Below, piece by piece: positions 14,022 through 19,288 of a stretch of 19,288 bases of DNA. Made by a program: the position numbers and the translations under genes. The notes below the pieces were generated by a model, which was not told the origin of the DNA, ran no database searches, and saw only the letters and a program-made list of their open reading frames with translations. This stretch comes from Bacteroidia bacterium (GTDB lineage Bacteria > Bacteroidota > Bacteroidia > B-17B0 > Aurantibacillaceae), in NCBI GenBank assembly GCA_026418315.1, contig JAOABO010000015.1, positions 446 through 19,733 of the forward strand, in the 5' to 3' direction. How positions within the stretch are numbered: position 1 is the first letter of the stretch; each line of letters opens with the position of its first letter.

Positions 14022-15689
14022 ATGGCAAAGATTTTAACACAGGAAAAATCAGCGGATACCAATAAAAAGCGTTCTGAAAAATCAGTAAAAAATAATAAAG
14101 GAGCATCAAAAGCAGTAGATGATAAAAAAAACTCAAAAAACCCGAATAATCCTTTTGGTGAAATTTCAAAAAAGCCCAAACGAATACTGATTAAGGAACC
14201 AAAAGAAATTAAAGAGTTATATCCCTATCAAAAAGAAGCAGTAGAAAAAATTTTTAAGCGTCTTGAAGAAATGCCTCCTAACGCTAATTTACTTTTTCAG
14301 CTACCAACAGGAGGAGGCAAAACCATTATTTTTTCTGAAATTGCCAGACGGTATATAGAGAAGTACAAAAAAAAGGTTTTAATTCTTACACATAGAATAG
14401 AATTGAGTCAGCAAACGTCAGATGTATTAAGCTATATAGGTATCTCCAATAAAATCATTAATTCTGAAGTCAAGCAGTTACCTAATCAAACACCTTATCA
14501 ATGCTTTACAGCATTAGTAGAAACATTAAACAATCGTTTGCAGGAAAATGAAGAGTTTTTAGAAGATATAGGGTTGGTAATAGTGGATGAAGCACACAAT
14601 AATTCTTTCAGGAAAATTTTTCATTACTTTAAAGATGTGAATATTCTTGGTGTAACGGCCACGCCATTAAGTAGTAATAAAAAGTTGCCATTATATCAGA
14701 TTTACAACGACCTTATAGTAGGAGAAAGTATAAAGTCCTTAATTGAAAAAGGGTATTTATGCGATGCAGACACCTATACCTATGAAGTGAATTTAAGCTC
14801 ATTAAGAGTGGGTTCTAATGGAGAGTTTACCATTAGTTCTCATGAGCAATTATATACTCAATCAGTGATGCTGAATAAACTTATTCAGGCATACGAAGAA
14901 AGAGCTTTGAATACTAAAACATTAATTTTTAACGCAGGTATTCTTACTAGTAAAGCTGTATACGAAGCATTTTCAAAAAAAGGATATCCTATTAAGCATT
15001 TGGATAGTACCTTTAGTGACAAAGACAGAGCAGAGGTATTAGATTGGTTTAGAAATACACCTACAGGAATACTTACATCGGTCAGTATTTTAACTCAGGG
15101 ATTTGATGAACCGGCAGTAGAAAGCATTATATTAAACAGAGCCACCCGCTCTCTTACTTTGTATCATCAAATGATAGGCAGAGGTAGCCGTGTATGGAAA
15201 AACAAAAAAAGATTTCAGATTATAGATTTGGGAAATAATTTAAGAAGATTTGGATACTGGCAAACAGAAATTGACTGGAGGCATGTTTTTAGAGAACCCC
15301 ATCTCTATCTTGAAAACCGATACAAAGATAACTGGGATTATGAATTGGAATTTAACTACGAATTACCACCCGAAGTAAGAGAACGTTTTGTCAATTCATC
15401 TTATGAGGCCTATTCTGTAAAGGATAAATATCAGGAGTACATTAAAAAAGGAATAAAGCCATCTCAGGTTTTAGAAGAATCTTTGCATGATCATTATGAA
15501 AGAATTATAGGCAATGCTTCTGAAAAAGAAGAGGCCTTTGAATTGTTTGAATTATTAAAAGATGAAATGAAGCACAGAATTAAACAATATTGTAAGTGTA
15601 TTAATGCTACAGATAATTATTATTTATGGCAATATCAACAATATGTATCCAAACTGAGAAAAATGATTAACTATCATTATGATGTCTGA
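14022..15689 (+). CDS. Superfamily 2 DEAD/DEAH-box helicase
   Basis: A 555-residue ATP-dependent nucleic-acid helicase or translocase. Residues 1-60 are a Lys/Ser/Asn-rich, probably disordered tail. Then the SF2 core: Q-like LYPYQKEAVEKIF (66-78), Walker A QLPTGGGKT (93-101), motif Ia LTHRIELSQQ (122-131), DEAH (189-192), motif III TATP (212-215), second RecA domain with TKTLIFNAG (298-306), motif V SILTQGFDEP (355-364) and motif VI HQMIGRGSR (382-390) with its arginine fingers. A C-terminal ~150-residue helical region has no assignment. No nuclease, methylase or restriction domain is attached. The arrangement is similar to XPB/SSL2-type and UvrB-like helicases, but the exact role cannot be given. 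The stop overlaps the small membrane gene by 11 bases. Confidence 0.9.
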   Translation: MAKILTQEKSADTNKKRSEKSVKNNKGASKAVDDKKNSKNPNNPFGEISKKPKRILIKEPKEIKELYPYQKEAVEKIFKRLEEMPPNANLLFQLPTGGGKTIIFSEIARRYIEKYKKKVLILTHRIELSQQTSDVLSYIGISNKIINSEVKQLPNQTPYQCFTALVETLNNRLQENEEFLEDIGLVIVDEAHNNSFRKIFHYFKDVNILGVTATPLSSNKKLPLYQIYNDLIVGESIKSLIEKGYLCDADTYTYEVNLSSLRVGSNGEFTISSHEQLYTQSVMLNKLIQAYEERALNTKTLIFNAGILTSKAVYEAFSKKGYPIKHLDSTFSDKDRAEVLDWFRNTPTGILTSVSILTQGFDEPAVESIILNRATRSLTLYHQMIGRGSRVWKNKKRFQIIDLGNNLRRFGYWQTEIDWRHVFREPHLYLENRYKDNWDYELEFNYELPPEVRERFVNSSYEAYSVKDKYQEYIKKGIKPSQVLEESLHDHYERIIGNASEKEEAFELFELLKDEMKHRIKQYCKCINATDNYYLWQYQQYVSKLRKMINYHYDV

Positions 15690-15936
15690 TTCATCTAAAG
15701 TGTACAAATGGGTAGAGTATGGTTCTCTTATATTCGCTTTTATTTCAATAGTTCTTTTGTTTGTTAGTGTTTTCTTTAGTTTGTTTTTTGCTGCTTTAAG
15801 CGCTGTTGTATCTTCAGTAGGAATGTTGATTTATGTTTTCAATTCAGATAAGTTGGGGTTTTCAAAAATATTATTATATTCATTATTCATATCATCGGTG
15901 CCTCTTATGATAGTATTTTTCAGAGCAATCAAATAA
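15679..15936 (+). CDS. Small membrane protein of unknown function
   Basis: 85 residues, with hydrophobic segments at about 13-33, 35-52 and 63-81 (VEYGSLIFAFISIVLLFVSVF; VVSSVGMLIYVF; ILLYSLFISSVPLMIVFF), so probably an inner-membrane protein with two or three spans. No motif recognised. The start is ATG 15679 or the next codon ATG 15682, both overlapping the helicase's last codons, so translation is likely coupled. The UbiA-type gene follows after four bases. Confidence 0.7.
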   Translation: MMSDSSKVYKWVEYGSLIFAFISIVLLFVSVFFSLFFAALSAVVSSVGMLIYVFNSDKLGFSKILLYSLFISSVPLMIVFFRAIK

Positions 15937-15940
15937 AACC

Positions 15941-16804
15941 ATGTATCAGAAAATAATATTGTATCTGAAATTAGTAAGGTTTAATCATACCATTTTTGCA
16001 ATGCCTTTTGCTTTATTGGGAGTTTCTGTTGCATATCAACATTCACCATCATCATTGACAGTAGAAAAATTTTTTTACGTAATCATGTGTATGATATTTG
16101 CCAGAACAGCAGCTATGGCTTTCAATAGATATTTAGACAGAGAGATTGATAAACTAAATCCAAGAACCCAGGATAGAGAAATTCCTTCTAATAAAATAAA
16201 ACCCAAAGAAGCACTCTTATTAACTATTTTGAGTGCTACATTGTTTTCTTTGTTTTCTTATCTGCTCAGTCCGCTTTGCTTTTATTTATCACCTGTAGCA
16301 TTATTAATTATTTTAGGATACAGTTATACCAAAAGATTCACTTGGTTGTGTCATGTTGTATTAGGTGTTGGTTTAGCATTGGCACCTATTGGTGCATACA
16401 TAGCAATAAATGGTCATATTCATGGTTTTGTTGTATGGATTGGTTTGGCTGTGCTATTCTGGGTAAGCGGATTTGACATTATGTATGCCGTTCAGGATGA
16501 GGCATTTGATAAATCTCAAAATTTATTTTCTGTACCCGCTTATTTTGGAAAAAGTAACGCTATTTATTTATCCAGAATATTGCACGCATTGAGCAGCATA
16601 GCATTATTGGTGCCTTTTTATATTTATGAATGCGGAATTTTGTATTTTTTAGGATGGTTCATATTTACTGCTCTGTTGGCTTATGAGCACTTTCTTGTTT
16701 CTCCAAAAGATATTAGTAAAATCCCTTTTGCCTTTGGTGTATTGAATGGATGGGCAGGTTTGTTGTTTGGTATTTTTGGCTCTATAGATGTATGGATTAA
16801 ATAA
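15941..16804 (+). CDS. UbiA-family prenyltransferase, probably menaquinone (MqnP-like)
   Basis: A 287-residue integral membrane enzyme with about eight or nine hydrophobic segments. It joins a polyprenyl diphosphate to an aromatic acid in quinone biosynthesis, using magnesium. Two Asp-rich motifs are intact: NRYLDREID (62-70) and DIMYAVQDEAFD (179-190). The stretch RTAAMAFNRYLDREIDKLNPRTQDREIPSNKI (55-86) is closest, as I recall, to the 4-hydroxybenzoate/futalosine-pathway UbiA group (MqnP) of bacteria that make menaquinone by the futalosine route; MenA proteins have different surroundings. Since ubiquinone is not expected in Bacteroidota, MqnP is favoured over UbiA. It is the last gene of the helicase/membrane-protein operon, and a hairpin begins three bases after its stop. 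Confidence 0.88.
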   Translation: MYQKIILYLKLVRFNHTIFAMPFALLGVSVAYQHSPSSLTVEKFFYVIMCMIFARTAAMAFNRYLDREIDKLNPRTQDREIPSNKIKPKEALLLTILSATLFSLFSYLLSPLCFYLSPVALLIILGYSYTKRFTWLCHVVLGVGLALAPIGAYIAINGHIHGFVVWIGLAVLFWVSGFDIMYAVQDEAFDKSQNLFSVPAYFGKSNAIYLSRILHALSSIALLVPFYIYECGILYFLGWFIFTALLAYEHFLVSPKDISKIPFAFGVLNGWAGLLFGIFGSIDVWIK

Positions 16805-16806
16805 TT

Positions 16807-16829
16807 CAGAATAAAAGAAAATTATTCTG
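16807..16829 (+). repeat. Inverted repeat between the UbiA stop and the OPX -7 box
   Basis: CAGAATAA (16807-16814) and TTATTCTG (16822-16829) are perfect complements around a seven-base loop AAGAAAA. The repeat begins three bases after the UbiA stop codon and ends directly against the TATCTTTG box, so it fills the promoter spacer. It may act as a terminator, an operator, or both; no T-run follows immediately. Confidence 0.5.
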
Positions 16830-16837
16830 TATCTTTG
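16830..16837 (+). promoter_or_regulatory. -7 box of the polysaccharide export operon
   Basis: TATCTTTG matches TAnnTTTG exactly and ends 26 bases before ATG 16864. No TTG at the -33 distance; that region is occupied by the left arm of the inverted repeat. Confidence 0.5.
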
Positions 16838-16863
16838 TTTGCAATAAAACTCTCAACTTTTTT

Positions 16864-17628
16864 ATGAATCTATTTCGTTTTTTAACATTTACATACTTTG
16901 TGCTGATTATACTTCTTTTGCCTTCGTGTAAAGTATTACGTCCTAATCTGATGCTTCAAACACCACCTGGATATAAGTTTGCAGCACTCAATGATAGTTT
17001 GTCTCACATATCTTATATACTATCACCCAACGACATCATTAATTTTCAAATATATACTAATGATGGATTTAAAATGGTAGATGTGATAAATAATGCACAA
17101 TCCAATTATTTTGTGAAGGCAGAAGCGACTATAGATATGGACGGTACTCTTAAGATGCCTATGATTGGAAGAGTAAAAATAACAGGCCTTACTCTGGCAG
17201 AAGCAGAAAAAAAATTAGAAACACTCTATTCAGAATATTATATTAAACCATTTGTTAGATTATCAGTGAATAACAAAAGAGTGATTGTTTTTCCGGGAAA
17301 TAACGCCGTAGCCAAAGTGATTCCTTTACAAAATAATAATACCACTGTTTTAGAAGCTATTGCTATGGCAGGTGGTATTCCTGAAGATGGAAAGGCATAC
17401 AAGGTAAAACTTATACGCACCTTGCCTAATGGACAATCTTTAGTATATTTGATGGACCTTTCCACCATTGACGGACTTTCTTATGGGCAAACAACAGTAC
17501 TGGCAAATGATATTATTTACGTAGAACCCAGATACAGACCTGTGCAAGCTATTGTGAGAGATATAACACCGCTTTTATCATTATTATTAAGCACATTGGT
17601 GTTTTTAAGAGTTTACAAAAGTTTTTAA
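16864..17628 (+). CDS. Polysaccharide export outer-membrane lipoprotein (OPX, Wza/BexD-like)
   Basis: A 254-residue lipoprotein forming part of the export channel for capsule or exopolysaccharide. A signal sequence ends in lipobox LPSC with acylated C22. The polysaccharide export domain starts at YILSPNDIINFQIYTNDGF (about 51-69), contains ATIDMDGTLKMPMIGRVKITGLTLAEAEKKLETLY (88-122) and YIKPFVRLSVNNKRVIVFPGNN (125-147), and is followed by a SLBB-like segment (VLEAIAMAGGIPEDGKAYKVKLIR). A hydrophobic stretch near the C-terminus (LLSLLLSTLVFL) resembles the membrane helix of short OPX proteins. It abuts the chain-length regulator gene with no gap (TAA directly followed by ATG), the classical OPX-PCP pairing of Wzy-dependent systems. 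Confidence 0.92.
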   Translation: MNLFRFLTFTYFVLIILLLPSCKVLRPNLMLQTPPGYKFAALNDSLSHISYILSPNDIINFQIYTNDGFKMVDVINNAQSNYFVKAEATIDMDGTLKMPMIGRVKITGLTLAEAEKKLETLYSEYYIKPFVRLSVNNKRVIVFPGNNAVAKVIPLQNNNTTVLEAIAMAGGIPEDGKAYKVKLIRTLPNGQSLVYLMDLSTIDGLSYGQTTVLANDIIYVEPRYRPVQAIVRDITPLLSLLLSTLVFLRVYKSF

Positions 17629-19288
17629 ATGCTGATTACCAATACCCATAACGAAGAATATCGTTCGTACAAGCAAAGATTAGAAAGTTTTAGTAATAAC
17701 CTGGATATTGGATTGCTTTTAGATATCATAGTGAAAGCGAAATGGTGGTATGTTCTTTTTTTAAGCATTTCAGGAATATCAGTATTTCTTTATTTACGAT
17801 ACAGCGAACGCATTTATTTATCTCAAACTATCATTCAAATTGTAAATTCAGATGCAGGGCAAATACTGCAATTAAATCCAATCAATAACGATGGAAATAA
17901 TAAAATAGCCGAAGCAATAGAACAAATTCACTCTAAAACTTTTTTAGAAAGAATAGTAAACATACTGAACTTACAAATCTCCTATTACAACAAAGGAACA
18001 TTTAAAAACCATGAATTGTATAAAAACTCCCCGTATTTGGTAGACCTCAATATAAAAAACGAAAACGTATATGCCAAGAGAATATACGTAGAGTTTAATA
18101 ATAGTTTAAAATCAGGAACCATAAAAGTTGAATTGTCTGAAAATCATTATGTAAAAATACCGTTTACTACCAATACATGGATAAAACACGACCTGATGGA
18201 TTTTAATATACACCTGAATGAAAAAAGAGACACGATATCTATTCGACAAGATTTACAAAATAACGAGGAAACATTTTTTGTTGTTCAATCAAAAGATGCT
18301 GTTGCATCTCAACTACAAAAAAAATTAGAAGTAAAACCATTGAATGATTTAGCTCAAACTATTTCTATTTCAATAAAAGATGTCAATCCTCAGAAAACGA
18401 CCGATATTGTCAATGTGGTTGCAGAAGAATACCTGAACTATGATGTGGAACGAAAAAGCGAAAGTTCTAAAAATATTCTTAATTTTATTAACGCTCAGTT
18501 AAGTGTAGTGTACGAAGAATTAAAAAACTCTGAAACCAAGTTGAATGAATTTAAGAAGCAAAATAAAATTATATCATCGTCCGATCATTCTGCATTAAGC
18601 ACATCTCAATCTCAAATTTATTCATCTGTACAAGAACAATTATTACAAATAGAATTGAATGAAAAATTATTAGATGAAATACTGAATAATGTGCAAACCC
18701 AAAAAAACATAGATTTATATCAACTCATATCTATTGCTAACGGAACCTCTTACGAAGAGAGCATTAAAAACATTACTTCTAATATTCAAAAACTACTTTT
18801 GGAAAAAGAAAATCTTTTATATCAGGTAACACCCAACTCTGAACAAATCAAGATTATCAATTATCAAATAGAAAATCAGAAAAAAATTCTTATTGAAACG
18901 TTATATGCCCTCAAGCAAAAATACAGAACACAATACAGAAACTTATTGGAAAGAAAAAATGAAGTAAAAACAGAAGTGTATCCTAACAGTGAAAATGAAA
19001 TAGAACTTACCAGATTATCACGCATTTATTCAATTAATGAAAAATATTACACACTATTACTTGAAAAGAAAACTGAATACTCTATTTCAAAAGCGGGCTT
19101 TGTGTCACAAAATATCATTCTTGAAAAAGCGTATGCAGCACAATTTGTATCACCAAGCAAAAAATCTTCCTTTACATTGGCCTTTCTTGCTTCTTTTTTG
19201 GCCTCTTTCTTATTAGTTTTTTTCAGATACATCAGCAATGATACTATTTATTCCCTTACAAATATTACAAAAGCCACTAATGCTAATG
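17629..19288 (+). CDS. Polysaccharide chain-length regulator (PCP, Wzc/GumC-like), partial at the window end
   Basis: An open frame runs from ATG 17629 to the last base without a stop, 553 codons, so the gene is truncated only by the window. Start MLITNTHNEEYRSYKQRLESF; TM1 at about 38-57 (AKWWYVLFLSISGISVFLYLRY), a Wzz-type periplasmic domain (YLSQTIIQIVNSDAGQ onward), a long coiled-coil-forming section around residues 280-450 (for instance ELKNSETKLNEFKKQN), then the GNVR-type element YYTLLLEKKTEYSISKAGFVSQNIILEKA (about 470-498) before PSKKSS and TM2 (about 515-533, LAFLASFLASFLLVFF). This layout is that of Wzc/GumC, which sits in the inner membrane and controls polymer length with the OPX channel. 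Whether a tyrosine autokinase domain follows lies beyond the window. Confidence 0.9.
   Translation, partial: MLITNTHNEEYRSYKQRLESFSNNLDIGLLLDIIVKAKWWYVLFLSISGISVFLYLRYSERIYLSQTIIQIVNSDAGQILQLNPINNDGNNKIAEAIEQIHSKTFLERIVNILNLQISYYNKGTFKNHELYKNSPYLVDLNIKNENVYAKRIYVEFNNSLKSGTIKVELSENHYVKIPFTTNTWIKHDLMDFNIHLNEKRDTISIRQDLQNNEETFFVVQSKDAVASQLQKKLEVKPLNDLAQTISISIKDVNPQKTTDIVNVVAEEYLNYDVERKSESSKNILNFINAQLSVVYEELKNSETKLNEFKKQNKIISSSDHSALSTSQSQIYSSVQEQLLQIELNEKLLDEILNNVQTQKNIDLYQLISIANGTSYEESIKNITSNIQKLLLEKENLLYQVTPNSEQIKIINYQIENQKKILIETLYALKQKYRTQYRNLLERKNEVKTEVYPNSENEIELTRLSRIYSINEKYYTLLLEKKTEYSISKAGFVSQNIILEKAYAAQFVSPSKKSSFTLAFLASFLASFLLVFFRYISNDTIYSLTNITKATNAN

Noticed and set aside
14022..15936. 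Helicase plus small membrane protein as an antiphage defence module
   Set aside because: No nuclease, sensor or effector domain is seen, composition matches the surroundings, and the unit continues directly into a quinone biosynthesis gene.
1..19288. CRISPR arrays, insertion sequences, integrase or tRNA-associated attachment repeats
   Set aside because: No regularly spaced direct repeats, transposase or integrase genes were found, and the tRNA is not flanked by a recognisable duplicate of its 3' end.

Overview
The window is AT-rich chromosomal DNA from a member of the Bacteroidota, most plausibly the Chitinophagales/Sphingobacteriia side of the phylum. Evidence: most promoters that can be recognised carry the phylum-specific -7 box TAnnTTTG, usually close to the start codon; Shine-Dalgarno sequences are essentially absent; a 31-residue AURKAIP1/COX24-type ribosomal miniprotein typical of the phylum is present; and several proteins (amidohydrolase-like, so-called 'asparagine synthetase B', 2-amino-3-carboxymuconate semialdehyde decarboxylase) resemble Bacteroidota versions. 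The species assignment is inference. I see no insertion sequence, prophage, CRISPR array or rRNA. It reads as housekeeping and envelope chromosome rather than a mobile island, and no stretch longer than 300 bases lacks a gene.

Layout. 7-80 (-) tRNA-Met(CAT). 150-1139 (-) ACMSD-type decarboxylase. 1305-2942 (-) glutamate dehydrogenase followed by a small acidic protein. 3077-3592 (+) ferritin, convergent with a very basic secreted protein (3613-4002, -). 4139-6680 (+) two exported proteins one base apart: a degenerate amidohydrolase and a glutamine-amidotransferase-like protein. 6777-8314 (+) a membrane-anchored GT2 glycosyltransferase overlapping a GNAT acetyltransferase. 8449-12467 (+) an information-processing cluster: HU/IHF protein, TPR protein, the 31-aa ribosomal miniprotein, RNase G and an agmatinase-family ureohydrolase, with a two-hairpin RNA region in front of RNase G. 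12551-13888 (+) an ABC-2 permease without its ATPase. 14022-16804 (+) SF2 helicase, small membrane protein and UbiA-family prenyltransferase packed as one operon. 16864 to the end (+) a capsule/exopolysaccharide export pair, with an outer-membrane OPX lipoprotein abutting a chain-length regulator (PCP/Wzc-like) that runs off the window.

How the genes connect. HU, the ribosomal miniprotein and RNase G link nucleoid structure, translation and RNA decay. Glutamate dehydrogenase, ACMSD and the ureohydrolase are separate nitrogen or amino-acid catabolic functions. GT2/GNAT and OPX/PCP belong to cell-surface glycan synthesis and export. The spots most worth a second look are the RNase G leader with a strong intrinsic terminator 15 bases before the start codon, the exported amidohydrolase/GATase-like pair of unknown function, the almost leaderless GT2 gene, and the inverted repeat filling the OPX promoter spacer. 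I found no clear evidence of a wholly new multi-gene system.
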